A stretch of 64,000 bases of DNA, from NCBI GenBank assembly GCA_913050215.1, contig CAJXBG010000002.1, forward strand, positions 1 to 64,000, in the 5' to 3' direction. The notes beneath the pieces were generated by a model. That model searched no databases, was not told the DNA's origin, and worked only from the letters and a program-made list of their open reading frames with translations. Position numbers and translations under genes: made by a program. Shown here in pieces: positions 55,482 to 64,000 of the stretch (the first letter of the stretch is position 1; every line of letters begins with the position of its first letter). The DNA is from an uncultured Gammaproteobacteria bacterium (GTDB lineage: Bacteria > Pseudomonadota > Gammaproteobacteria > Pseudomonadales > Azotimanducaceae).

Positions 55482-56657
55482 ATGCCGTCATTTAACCAGT
55501 TTCTTAAAAACACCATCGAACAGACGCCACTTGATCCTATCGTACTGGATAAGCCAATAGAGATAGGGGAGCTTCCTACGCCGGCATTAACAATTGATCT
55601 CGAGATCTTCGAGCGTAATCTCGAAAACATGCAAAGTTATCTGGACAGTTGCAATCTTGGGTTAAGAAGTCACGGCAAAATGCACAAGTGTCCAATCATC
55701 GCAAAGAAGCAGATCGAACATGGTGCGCTGGGAATATGTACCGCAACCGTAAGCGAAGCTGAGATGATGGTGCGTGCAGGCATTGAAGATATTCTTATCA
55801 CTTCGCCAATAGCAACAACGGATAAAATAGCGCGCGTTATTGAGATGGGTCTGGTGACGGACAAGTTACACCTTGTTGTGGATGACGTCGGGAATGCGAC
55901 GGCGCTCAACATCGCCGCGCGCGATGCTGGAATCATACTTTCGGTCTATATAGACCTCGATCCCCCCATGGGAAGAACCGGCGTTGAGCAGGGTGCACCG
56001 GCGCTTGCGCTTGGGCAACACCTTACGGATGAATGCAATAATCTTTCTCTTGATGGTCTGCAGATTTACATCGGTAGTTGCATGCATATCCACGGGTTTG
56101 AAAAAAGGCGCGATCGATATGCACGTATGATGGCGCTTACTGCTTCAACCCGTGAAATGTTTCTTCAAGCTGGCATTGATGTACCCGTCGTCTCCGGTGG
56201 AGGCACCGGCTCCTACAATATGGAATCTGATATAGGTGTACTTACTGAAGTTCAGGCGGGCTCCTACGTTTTTATGGATGTTGAATACCGCGAAATCGGT
56301 GGAGAAAAAACTGAGCTTTTTTCGGACTTTGAACCCTCGCTCCACGTGCTGGTCACTGCTATCAGCAAACCCCAGAAAAAATTGATCACGGTTGATGCTG
56401 GTTACAAGTCTTTCGCGTCAGATACGGTCAAACCTCAGTTCAAGGATATTGAAGGTGTTGATTTTAACTGGGGAGGAGATGAGCACGGTATTATTTTGTT
56501 GAACAATCCATCGGTGGAAATCCGGTTGGGAGATAAGTTACCCATTGTCACACCTCACTGTGATCCAACAGTAAACCTATACGACTACTATTTTCCTCAT
56601 CGGGATGGCGTTGTTTCTGAGATCTGGCCAATAGCAGCACGGGGTAAATCTCAGTAG
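55482..56657 (+). CDS. D-threonine aldolase-like PLP enzyme (DSD1/alanine racemase N-terminal fold)
   Basis: A 391-residue fold-type III PLP enzyme. LPTPALTIDLEIFERNL leads to LRSHGKMHKCP, where Lys66 is the likely PLP lysine in the R-x-H-x-K-x-H-K pattern. GGGTGSYNME binds the phosphate, and the metal-binding HCDPTVNLYDYYF near the end is diagnostic of D-threonine aldolase, D-serine dehydratase and 3-hydroxy-D-aspartate aldolase. It probably cleaves or dehydrates a D-3-hydroxy amino acid. A MaoC-like gene follows 52 bases later. Confidence 0.9.
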   Translation: MPSFNQFLKNTIEQTPLDPIVLDKPIEIGELPTPALTIDLEIFERNLENMQSYLDSCNLGLRSHGKMHKCPIIAKKQIEHGALGICTATVSEAEMMVRAGIEDILITSPIATTDKIARVIEMGLVTDKLHLVVDDVGNATALNIAARDAGIILSVYIDLDPPMGRTGVEQGAPALALGQHLTDECNNLSLDGLQIYIGSCMHIHGFEKRRDRYARMMALTASTREMFLQAGIDVPVVSGGGTGSYNMESDIGVLTEVQAGSYVFMDVEYREIGGEKTELFSDFEPSLHVLVTAISKPQKKLITVDAGYKSFASDTVKPQFKDIEGVDFNWGGDEHGIILLNNPSVEIRLGDKLPIVTPHCDPTVNLYDYYFPHRDGVVSEIWPIAARGKSQ

Positions 56658-56709
56658 TTTTCAGCGGGTTCACCATATCTTATTAATAACCTAACACTTG
56701 GAATCGTAA

Positions 56710-57711
56710 ATGCACCAGTTTGTTCCCTACTTTGAAGATTTTGCCGTTGGAGATGATCTCAGTGATGTACCAGCGGTGACTATTACCTCAGGGCAGGTTG
56801 CCATACACCAGGCGATTTTTGGTGACAGGCTTAAGATGGCGCTTGATCATCCCCTTTCAACCGCAGTCACAGGCCATCATCAAGCGTTGGTTAGCTCATC
56901 ATTGGTTTGCAACATTGCGATCGGACTTAGCACAATTCCTTCGCAGAGAGTCATGGGGAATCTGTTTTACAGGGGCCTAGTGTTACGTGAACCAGTATTT
57001 GTTGGGGATACGCTATCGGTGACGACCAAAGTTGTTGGCCTCAGACAGAACAAGCTCCGAGCAGGGCGAGCGGCGTCTGGGATGGTTGCTTTAGAAATAC
57101 AAGTAAAAAACCAACACGGTTCGACCGTCATGCATTTCTGGCGTTGTCCAATGATCCCTTGCCGTGATGGGGCAATTGATACAGGCAAAGTAGATGACTT
57201 TGGTTTTATGCCGGAGGAAATCGAAGCTTCAGAGCTGCTCGCAGTGGTGCCTGATTGGAACTACGAAAAATATCGCGCAATGACCTCTGGTGCCTACTTT
57301 AGTGACTTGGTCGTGGGCGCCACGACAAATATTGAAGCGAAAGATACCGTAACCTCGGCGCCTGAGTTGGTCCGTATGACTCTCAATATGGCAATGACCC
57401 ATACTGATGCAGGGCAAAGTGTCTATGGCAAACGATTAGTTTATGGGGGACATACGATAGCGATGGCAGCGGCTCAGTTGTTGCGGGTAATGCCCAATAT
57501 GTTGTCAGTGCTTGCTTGGTACAAGTGCGATCATCTTGCGCCTGTATTTGAGGAGGACGTCTTGTACTCAAGTGTCACCATTGAGGGTTTGACCCAAATA
57601 AAAAGCGCGGGCATCGTAAATCTCTCTATACAGACTTATGCTGTCAGATCTGATGGTGAAACAGGTGATGTACAGGTACTGGATTGGAAACTGGCGGTGC
57701 TATCTGCGTGA
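56710..57711 (+). CDS. MaoC-like double-hotdog acyl dehydratase
   Basis: A 333-residue protein with two hotdog halves. First: YFEDFAVGDDLSDVPAVTIT, LDHPLSTAVTGHHQALVSSS and GNLFYRGLVLREPVFVGDTL; second: TLNMAMTHTDAGQSVYGKRLVYGGHT. It matches MaoC-type enoyl-CoA hydratase-like proteins. The usual catalytic Asp/His of the R-hydratase motif is not clearly present in the first half, so activity is uncertain; D and H in HTDAG are candidates. It is convergent with the nitrile hydratase operon (35 bases). Confidence 0.8.
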   Translation: MHQFVPYFEDFAVGDDLSDVPAVTITSGQVAIHQAIFGDRLKMALDHPLSTAVTGHHQALVSSSLVCNIAIGLSTIPSQRVMGNLFYRGLVLREPVFVGDTLSVTTKVVGLRQNKLRAGRAASGMVALEIQVKNQHGSTVMHFWRCPMIPCRDGAIDTGKVDDFGFMPEEIEASELLAVVPDWNYEKYRAMTSGAYFSDLVVGATTNIEAKDTVTSAPELVRMTLNMAMTHTDAGQSVYGKRLVYGGHTIAMAAAQLLRVMPNMLSVLAWYKCDHLAPVFEEDVLYSSVTIEGLTQIKSAGIVNLSIQTYAVRSDGETGDVQVLDWKLAVLSA

Positions 57712-57746
57712 TAGCAAAACAGTATTGAGATGTATAGAGCATTCAG

Positions 57747-58091
57747 CTAGTGGTCGTGTCCCGCGGGTCTCTCGGAATAAATCTGTTGTATGGCTTGAAG
57801 TTGTGCGGAGTCAACAATACCCTTTGTTTCAAGCGTATCGGTGAGAGCCGCGAGAAATAGAGGGTAATATTGGTATTCAGCCGTTGGGTTGCGCCGTTCC
57901 CAATCGTCAATTCTAGCTATCAAGGAAGCTCTGAATTCGTCCCACTCAAATGCGCCATTCTCACTCAACAGTCGGGCCATGCCAAATACACGACTTTGCC
58001 AAGGTTCGTCGAACAGCAGCTCGCCGTTTATCAGTGGTGGTGCCCCTCGGCCCAGTAGTTCTGGGTCAGGCGAGGTGTCTTTCTCATGCAT
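57747..58091 (-). CDS. Nitrile hydratase accessory protein
   Basis: A 114-residue protein resembling the N-terminal part of the beta subunit: [37 protein letters not shown], shortened here to [10 protein letters not shown] and FEWDEFR. Such small proteins escort the alpha subunit and help cobalt insertion by subunit swapping. Its ATG overlaps the end of the alpha gene by 8 bases, the usual beta-alpha-accessory order of cobalt enzymes. It ends in GHDH, a possible metal-binding tail. Confidence 0.87.
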   Translation of the reverse strand: MHEKDTSPDPELLGRGAPPLINGELLFDEPWQSRVFGMARLLSENGAFEWDEFRASLIARIDDWERRNPTAEYQYYPLFLAALTDTLETKGIVDSAQLQAIQQIYSERPAGHDH

Positions 58092-58707
58092 GGGCTACCC
58101 CTATCATCGCGTCTCTGGATACGCGATTAGCCAATTCTGACTCGGTCATATTCTCGGTTCCAGCAGGTTGTTCCGGCAGTACCATGTAACGTACTTCCGC
58201 GCTGGAGTCCCAGACTTTTATTTCCGTATCCGATGGCAACGCGAGTCCCATTTCAGCAAGAACCTTGCGGGGCTCCCTGACGATCCGTGACCGATAGGCC
58301 GGATCTTTGTACCATTTAGGTGGCAGACCAAGAACTGCCCATGGGTAGCAAGAGCAGAGAGTACATACAACAACATTGTGAATATTGGATTCATTGGCGA
58401 CGACGACGAGTTTCTCTGTTTGTCCGCCTTCAAATTTGAAGTCTTGAATAGCCTTAGTACCGTCGTTCAGGAGTCGCGTCTTGAAAGCGGGGTCTTTCCA
58501 CGCGCGGGCGACAACTTTTGCACCATTCATGGGGCCAACGCGCTCTTCATACTGAACGATGACATGATCAACATCGCTTGCTTTGAGCAGACCTCTTTCA
58601 ATCAGCAGTGATTCTAGGGCCTCTGCTCTGATTGCTTGTGGGGAACTCTCGTGATGATGAGCATGTCCGTGATGGCTATCTCCTGTACCGTCTGTTTTAT
58701 CGGTCAA
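58084..58707 (-). CDS. nthA: Nitrile hydratase alpha subunit (cobalt-type)
   Basis: A 207-residue alpha subunit with the metal claw [10 protein letters not shown]: Cys115, Cys118 and Cys120. Thr in C-T-L-C and Tyr after the last Cys mark the cobalt type. [20 protein letters not shown] and [17 protein letters not shown] follow. The enzyme hydrates nitriles to amides. The N-terminal tail ([10 protein letters not shown], residues 11-20) is His-rich and may help metal capture. It lies 14 bases after nthB. Confidence 0.96.
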   Translation of the reverse strand: MTDKTDGTGDSHHGHAHHHESSPQAIRAEALESLLIERGLLKASDVDHVIVQYEERVGPMNGAKVVARAWKDPAFKTRLLNDGTKAIQDFKFEGGQTEKLVVVANESNIHNVVVCTLCSCYPWAVLGLPPKWYKDPAYRSRIVREPRKVLAEMGLALPSDTEIKVWDSSAEVRYMVLPEQPAGTENMTESELANRVSRDAMIGVAHA

Positions 58708-58721
58708 TTTTGCCTCCGGTA

Positions 58722-59423
58722 TTATTGTTGATATATGTCGTTGGAATAATCGCCTGCATGGAGATAGGACTCAAATAGATCGAGGCTTACCTGAACGCCG
58801 TGTTCTCCGTCATCCCAAAGGTCGGTGGCTCGGAAAGCGATTGTGTACAAATGTTGGGGCTGTTCACCTTCACCATGGGCATTTGAATCGGGAAAAACCC
58901 AAACGCCGTGATGTTTAATCACGGTACCTGTTTTACCTCGAGCGTAGGCTGGTAAACGAGTGTGCCCCGGAACACTTTGATTAGTTGTTCTAATTTGAGT
59001 GTGAATGTCAAACTTGGGTGCGTGGTTCAATGAACGCTGAGCACCCTGCGCTGCAGGTTGTTTGATTGGTGTAGCGACCTGTTTATTCGGTTGTGCGGCA
59101 ATCAGGTCATTCTCTTTAGCGCCGATAGCTAATGCTCGTGTCGTAATTTCTTTTTGAGTTACCACTCCGGCTTCGACCAACAGGGTTTCTATGCCGCCGA
59201 GCCATCGTCCGTAATAGCCATGAGTAAGATACGCCGTTGGGGATATCCGCTCAACACCATGCCGAAACGTATCGGTGTTGGTCCACGCGCCACATTTTGG
59301 ACCGACGTTTGACATGGTAAATACCGCTGCCTGCCAGCGCTCAGCAAAGTTTCGAGCGCTTGGTTGCCCTTTGTCAACTTTCCCGTGGCCCTGCTTACCA
59401 CCGAGATCATGTATACCATCCAT
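58722..59423 (-). CDS. nthB: Nitrile hydratase beta subunit
   Basis: A 233-residue beta subunit. It begins [16 protein letters not shown], the family start, has SYYGRW-like [15 protein letters not shown], and the C-terminal SH3-like domain [20 protein letters not shown] with the conserved Arg that contacts the oxidised cysteines. [18 protein letters not shown] completes it. The gap between the two domains is a low-complexity Pro/Gln linker. Its ATG shares one base with the stop of the upstream acyl-CoA ligase (TAATG). Confidence 0.95.
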   Translation of the reverse strand: MDGIHDLGGKQGHGKVDKGQPSARNFAERWQAAVFTMSNVGPKCGAWTNTDTFRHGVERISPTAYLTHGYYGRWLGGIETLLVEAGVVTQKEITTRALAIGAKENDLIAAQPNKQVATPIKQPAAQGAQRSLNHAPKFDIHTQIRTTNQSVPGHTRLPAYARGKTGTVIKHHGVWVFPDSNAHGEGEQPQHLYTIAFRATDLWDDGEHGVQVSLDLFESYLHAGDYSNDIYQQ

Positions 59424-61141
59424 TAGCGTTCCATTTTTGCGACGGTTGCTTCCCTTATGCGTCTCTTGTCAATTTTGCCGGAGGCGATCCTCAATAAAGG
59501 TTCGGAGGCAAATTCAATGTATCTAGGGATTTTGAATTTTGCGATGTGCTCAGCTAAGTAATCACTTAGGGTATCGATAGTGATTGCATCCTCACTGAAA
59601 ACGGTTGCACCCACTTCTTCACCCAATCGTTTATCCGGGACAGCATAGACGCTTGCTTCTAAAATTGCCGGGTGAGATAGCAGTGCGGCTTCGACTTCAG
59701 CACATCCAATATTCTCTCCCCCCCGGATCACTAAATCCTTAATCCGATCGACGATATAGAGGTAGCCTTCCCCGTCGATGTAAGCAACGTCACCCGTATG
59801 TAGCCATCGATCGCTAAATGCTTCTGCATTGGCATCGGAGCGGTTCCAATAACCTTTAATCACGGATGTGCCTTTGACAAGTAATTCACCGCGCATGTTT
59901 GCTGGCAGCTGTTGTCCCGATTCATCGATGATTTTCAATTCCAAAACAGCAGAACATCTGCCGGAGCTTCCTGGGTGTGCTAGATAGTCCTCGCCGCCAA
60001 TGCCAGCCCCGATTGCATTGGTTTCGGTCATTCCCCATCCGGTATTCGGCAGGGCTTTTTGGAACGTGGCTGCTATCCCCTTGACCTGTTCTGGTGCTCT
60101 TGGTGCACCGCCACCTCCCACGCTAGCGAGGGTGCTTAAATCGCGGTTGGTTTGCTTTGCGACCTCAACTAAATCTCCAGTCATCGCGGCCGGAGCAACG
60201 AAGGATGCGATTTTTTCCTGTTCGATAAGTTCTGCTGCTACCGTTGCGTTCCACCGATACATTGACACCAGTTTTCTCTGCGATCTGTAACTTGAGAGGT
60301 AAACAGCATGCGATCCCGTTGCATGAAATAGAGGAACAGCCAGTAGGGTTGCAAGCTGATAATCATTCTTTGGTGGTTCGATACCTGCAACCAGCATTGC
60401 AGAACGCTGATCCAGCTCCCAGGACATTAGGGCGGTTATGATGTTTCTGTGGCAAGAAACTGCCCCTTTGGGATGTCCAGTCGAGCCTGATGTAAACAGA
60501 ATCGTTGCATCATCATTTGGTCCGACCGTCGCTTCAGGCATGTCGCATGGCGCTATGCTTGATAATAGATCTTCTAGTACAGGAATATCCTCTGGAAGGG
60601 GTTTTTCGGGACGAACAGCGATCACGCGGACGCCAGCACTTTGATAGACTGACTGTACTCTATCGATTCGTTCCTGATCCGCCAGCAAGGTTTTCGCGCC
60701 GCTGTGATTTAACCCATATTCAATCTCTTCTGTAGACCAGAGGGCATTCAGCGTGACCGCGATAGCACCAATTGAGGTTACCGCGGTAAACGCCATGATC
60801 CACTCAGGATAATTACGCATTGAAATAGCAACCCGGTCGCCCTGTTGTACGTGATAGTCATTTACCAGTAAGTGACCAATCTTTGCCGCATTTTGATAAG
60901 TCTCTTCAAAAGAGTATCGCTCTTCTTGGTAGACGATAAATGTTTCATCGCTGCGGTTGTCTCGATACAAGTCGCCGAGGGTAAGTGGTGCGTGAACGAA
61001 GGCACGACAGGATTCACCGTAGAGTTCGACCTCATGAAGTTCGTAGGGTTGTCCCGGGCTGGTTAGGTGTGCAATTGCGTCTGTTCTTGTTGCAAATTCC
61101 GACATGGTTTGTGATTTTACTCTCTGTGTAAGAAGCGGCAT
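59423..61141 (-). CDS. AMP-forming acyl-CoA ligase, first gene of the nitrile hydratase operon
   Basis: A 572-residue class I adenylate-forming enzyme: ILFTSGSTGHPKGAVSCH, NTGWGMTETNAIG, DRWLHTGDVAYIDGEGYLYI, IKDLVIRGGENIGCAEVE and the C-terminal lysine in RIASGKIDKRRIRE. It activates a carboxylic acid to its CoA ester. It may start at 61141 (AGGGG upstream) or at the internal ATG at 61105 (MSEFATRTDA), where the homology starts. It is joined to nthB by a TAATG overlap, so it is made with the hydratase. The acid may be the end product of nitrile breakdown. Confidence 0.9.
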   Translation of the reverse strand: MPLLTQRVKSQTMSEFATRTDAIAHLTSPGQPYELHEVELYGESCRAFVHAPLTLGDLYRDNRSDETFIVYQEERYSFEETYQNAAKIGHLLVNDYHVQQGDRVAISMRNYPEWIMAFTAVTSIGAIAVTLNALWSTEEIEYGLNHSGAKTLLADQERIDRVQSVYQSAGVRVIAVRPEKPLPEDIPVLEDLLSSIAPCDMPEATVGPNDDATILFTSGSTGHPKGAVSCHRNIITALMSWELDQRSAMLVAGIEPPKNDYQLATLLAVPLFHATGSHAVYLSSYRSQRKLVSMYRWNATVAAELIEQEKIASFVAPAAMTGDLVEVAKQTNRDLSTLASVGGGGAPRAPEQVKGIAATFQKALPNTGWGMTETNAIGAGIGGEDYLAHPGSSGRCSAVLELKIIDESGQQLPANMRGELLVKGTSVIKGYWNRSDANAEAFSDRWLHTGDVAYIDGEGYLYIVDRIKDLVIRGGENIGCAEVEAALLSHPAILEASVYAVPDKRLGEEVGATVFSEDAITIDTLSDYLAEHIAKFKIPRYIEFASEPLLRIASGKIDKRRIREATVAKMER

Positions 61142-61228
61142 TACTTAAGATGCCCCTAAATGTATCTGAAAAATACGATGGCTGCCAATCGAGCGATGTT
61201 TACTTGTTCTCACCAACCGTGTGCTTGT

Positions 61229-61582
61229 TTAATTCAAGCAAGCAGTCTGGTTTTCCTCGAGTGTACACATGGTCATGATTCGAAGTGTCTTGTCCCTTCC
61301 TCGTTTCAATTCAAACTGAATCTCATCGTCTTCCCGAAACGCTGTTAAGTCGGTTGCGCCGGCTACCCCAAAATACATTGTCATAGGTTGCATATTGAAT
61401 TGCTTCAATTCACCGTGAGTAATTTTTACTCTTCGCCCGGATTCATCGATCTTGACTATTTTACCTTTGGTGATTTCTATGCGCTTCCTATCTTGCGCGT
61501 CAGCGACTACCGGCGGGGTAATAATCGTCACGATTAGAGCTAAGGCTTTAGTGATTCGAGAAAGTTTGTCAGTTGTCGTCAT
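61229..61582 (-). CDS. CusF-like periplasmic copper-binding protein
   Basis: A 117-residue exported protein. A signal peptide (ITKALALIVTIITPPVVADA) precedes a small beta barrel: GKIVKIDESGRRVKITHGEL, then FNMQPMTMYFGV. The Met residues in the NMQPMTM segment and the His in ITHGEL correspond to the Cu(I)-binding residues of CusF; the Trp of E. coli CusF is Met here. It chaperones copper to the RND pump. It follows the pump gene by 45 bases. The extra C-terminal CTLEENQTACLN carries two Cys of unknown use. Confidence 0.85.
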   Translation of the reverse strand: MTTTDKLSRITKALALIVTIITPPVVADAQDRKRIEITKGKIVKIDESGRRVKITHGELKQFNMQPMTMYFGVAGATDLTAFREDDEIQFELKRGRDKTLRIMTMCTLEENQTACLN

Positions 61583-61627
61583 TCAGGGTGTCTCTCTATC
61601 TGATGGGTCGTCGGTAAATATTTTGGG

Positions 61628-64000
61628 CTAAGTTTCTTTTATTGAGCGTTCGATCCAAATGAAATAGATCACCGGGATAATAATCAGTGTCAGCACAGTG
61701 GTTGATAGCATTCCACCAAGCATGGGTAAGGCAATTCGACGCATGACATCGGCACCGGGTCCATCAACCAGGAATATTGGGGTAAGACTCGCCATGACTG
61801 TGATCACCGTCATGAGTTTCGGGCGTACTCTGAGTACAGCACCAGCGATAATTGCCGCGAAGAGTTCTTTAGAGCTCCTTGGGCGGTCGTTTAATACTTG
61901 TTGATCTATGTACAGCAGCATAATGATCGTTGTTTCGATTGCGATGCCTGCCAATGCGATAAATCCGACGGCGACCGCGACAGACAGATTAAAGTCAAAT
62001 ATCCAGACCGCCCATAATCCGCCAGTTAACGCGAAGGGTAACGAAAATATGACGATCAGGGTTCGATCAAGCTGGCGAAAGTGCAGCATCAACAGTAAAA
62101 AAATGATGGCAATGACGGCAGGGACTGCAATCATAAGTCGCTTATTAGCCACCTCGAGCTGTTGGTATTGCCCAGACCACTCTATTGCATACCCAGGGGG
62201 AAGCCGTATCTCTTCTGAGACGAGTTGGCTAGCGTCTGCGACATAGCTCCCTAGGTCCCGCTTGCTGATGTCGACAAAAACCCATCCGGTCAATCGGGCA
62301 TTTTCAGATCTGATCATGGGAGGGCCATCCGCATAGCTGATCTGAGCAAGTTCTTTCAGTGGGATATGAGCACCTGCGGGGGTCGGTAAAAGCACTTCCT
62401 CTAAATCCTGTGAGGTTTCGCGAAACGGCCGGTCATAGCGCAGAATAATATTGTATCGCTCTCTGCCTTCAACGCTCTCTGCGAGCTTGATGCCGCCCAA
62501 TGCTGACTGTACAACGGTCTGAAAAGTACCCATGTCAATATTTCGCCTCGCCAGTTCGGCACGATCAGGCACGATCTCAAGGTATTTGCCACCGAGCACA
62601 CGGTCGGCAAAAGCAGACCTCGTTCCCGGAACATCTTGAATAACGCTCTCGATTCGGCGAGCGATATTGGCAATTTCATATAAATTATTGCCGGTAATTT
62701 TGATGCCAACGGGTGTTCGAATACCCGTCGATACCATATCCATCCTTATCTTGATTGGGTATCCCCAGGAATTAACGAGACCGGGCATTTGTAGGCGTGA
62801 ATCGAGTTCTTTGACTATATCGTCTGCGGTGATGCCAGGTCGCCACTGTGACTTCGGTTTGAGTCGGATCCAACTCTCAATCATTGTGAGCGGAGCAGGG
62901 TCTGTTGCCGTGTCGGCGCGCCCAGCTTTGGCAAACACGCTCTCAACCTCGGGCACAGTTTTGATGATTTGATTCGTTTGCCCGAGTATCTCTCGCATTT
63001 TTGTTGCCGAGGCACCGGGCAAAGTTGTTGGCATATAAAGTAACTCTCCCTCATATAGCGCTGGCATGAACTCCGAACCTAATTTGGTAAGCGGCACGGC
63101 GATGCTGCTTATCACTAGCAGTCCGAATATGATGGTCGACCATCGGAATTTCAACGCAACTGATAGCATCGGGCGGTAGATCCCGATGAAAAACCGGTTG
63201 ATTGGGTTTTTGGTTTCGACGGGCATGTGTCCTCGAAGAAACCACAGCATAAGTACTGGAACGAGTGTGATCGAGAGTATGGCTGCGAATGCCATAGCAT
63301 AGGTTTTTGTGTAGGCTAGCGGGGAAAACAATCGATAGCTTTCACCTGTTAGAGCGAAGATCGGTAAGAACGAAGCTGTAATGATGAGAAGACTGAAGAA
63401 GAGACCCGGGCCGACTTCTTGCGCGGATGAGGTGATGACCGCTAACCTGTCTTTCGCGCTAGGATTGGTTCCGGACGCGTAAAATGCGGATAGTTTCCTA
63501 GAGCCGTTTTCGACCATAACGATCGAAGCATCGACCATCGTGCCGATAGCGATCGCAATACCCCCAAGTGACATAATATTTGCCGTAATGCCTTGATAGG
63601 ACATGAGTAAAAAAGCACCCAGTATGCCAAGTGGTAATGTGATTACGGCGACAAAAACCGAGCGCATATGCAAAAGGAAAACAAAGATGACTAAGGCGAC
63701 TGTCACGCCTTCTTCTAAAAGTTTCTGAGCGAGATATTGCACTGCACCCTTTATGAGCGGGGCGCGATCATACACGGGTATAATTTCAACACCCGGCGGG
63801 AGTCCTTGTCTCAATTGTTCTAGTCTCGATTTGACCCGATCAATGACCTGCAGCGCATTTTCCCCGTCGCGCATGATCACGATGCCCGCAACGGTTTCTC
63901 CTTCGCCATTTAGCTCGACAATACCGCGCCTTAGAGCGGGTCCTTCAATGACTCGCGCGATTTCTTTCAAAGTGATCGGTGCATCATCTGAGGCAAACAC
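61628..64000 (-). CDS. CusA/CzcA-type heavy-metal RND efflux pump (5' end beyond window edge)
   Basis: The last 790 residues of a roughly 1040-residue inner-membrane RND transporter; the N-terminus is off the right edge, so no start is claimed. Visible are VEIIPVYDRAPLIKGAV, the helix 4 motif LGGIAIAIGTMVDASIVMVE carrying the proton-relay acids, PGASATKMREILGQTNQ, and the final helices. GSEFMPALYEGELLYMP is typical of CusA-type pumps. With the CusF-like protein next to it, copper or silver is the likely substrate; zinc or cobalt is possible. Confidence 0.93.
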   Translation of the reverse strand: MFASDDAPITLKEIARVIEGPALRRGIVELNGEGETVAGIVIMRDGENALQVIDRVKSRLEQLRQGLPPGVEIIPVYDRAPLIKGAVQYLAQKLLEEGVTVALVIFVFLLHMRSVFVAVITLPLGILGAFLLMSYQGITANIMSLGGIAIAIGTMVDASIVMVENGSRKLSAFYASGTNPSAKDRLAVITSSAQEVGPGLFFSLLIITASFLPIFALTGESYRLFSPLAYTKTYAMAFAAILSITLVPVLMLWFLRGHMPVETKNPINRFFIGIYRPMLSVALKFRWSTIIFGLLVISSIAVPLTKLGSEFMPALYEGELLYMPTTLPGASATKMREILGQTNQIIKTVPEVESVFAKAGRADTATDPAPLTMIESWIRLKPKSQWRPGITADDIVKELDSRLQMPGLVNSWGYPIKIRMDMVSTGIRTPVGIKITGNNLYEIANIARRIESVIQDVPGTRSAFADRVLGGKYLEIVPDRAELARRNIDMGTFQTVVQSALGGIKLAESVEGRERYNIILRYDRPFRETSQDLEEVLLPTPAGAHIPLKELAQISYADGPPMIRSENARLTGWVFVDISKRDLGSYVADASQLVSEEIRLPPGYAIEWSGQYQQLEVANKRLMIAVPAVIAIIFLLLMLHFRQLDRTLIVIFSLPFALTGGLWAVWIFDFNLSVAVAVGFIALAGIAIETTIIMLLYIDQQVLNDRPRSSKELFAAIIAGAVLRVRPKLMTVITVMASLTPIFLVDGPGADVMRRIALPMLGGMLSTTVLTLIIIPVIYFIWIERSIKET

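Overview
The window looks like chromosomal DNA of a free-living, probably marine, gammaproteobacterium of moderate GC content. The support is gene order: tRNA-Leu, tig, clpP, clpX, lon, hupB, ppiD; the mltD/yafS/rnhA/dnaQ neighbourhood; lolC-lolD-lolE-DUF2062-comEC; and a Na+-NQR maturation pair (apbE-nqrM). No phage, insertion sequence, CRISPR array or rRNA was seen. I could not identify a species.

Layout. 1-4851: CoA-linked catabolism (hotdog protein, two CaiB/BaiF CoA-transferases, a D-aminoacylase-like amidohydrolase). 5600-14905: tRNA-Leu(UAG), then the protein quality-control block tig-clpP-clpX-lon-hupB-ppiD. 15021-18873: mltD, a YafS-like methyltransferase, a decayed rnhA and dnaQ. 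19055-27547: a seven-gene minus-strand run (metallophosphoesterase, TPR protein, D-cysteine desulfhydrase-like enzyme, SPOR lipoprotein, selA, selB, SDR). 27673-33673: LLM oxidoreductase, CaiC-like ligase, apbE, nqrM and a second acyl-CoA ligase. 33900-40272: lolCDE, DUF2062, comEC. 40494-42616: an atypical coaBC and coaX. 42613-45869 (minus): beta-propeller phytase, greB, hisC, DUF2244. 46139-49139: clpB and a small unknown gene. 49278-57711: two cation diffusion facilitators, an LhgO-like oxidase, pdxH, an NSS transporter, a D-threonine-aldolase-like enzyme and a MaoC-like double hotdog protein. 57747-61141 (minus): a nitrile hydratase operon led by an acyl-CoA ligase. 61229-64000 (minus): a CusF-like protein and a truncated CusA-type RND pump.

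How it works together. The chaperone and protease genes form the heat-shock backbone; lon and clpB each carry a sigma-32-like promoter (CTTGAT, 14-base spacer, CCCAAT or CCCCAC). Several accessory genes (three AMP-forming ligases, two CoA-transferases, LLM oxidoreductase, hotdog proteins, nitrile hydratase) suggest breakdown of unusual acids, amides or nitriles through CoA thioesters.

The strongest unusual signals are an rnhA that has lost 12 residues and two of four catalytic carboxylates in an otherwise intact frame; a nitrile hydratase operon translationally coupled to an acyl-CoA ligase with no visible amidase; selA-selB in a run with a D-cysteine desulfhydrase-like gene; a strong promoter with a dyad in the long leader of hupB; and a five-copy 16-bp tandem repeat just upstream of clpB. 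I did not find a clearly new multi-gene system. Everything here comes from reading the sequence; no database search was run.
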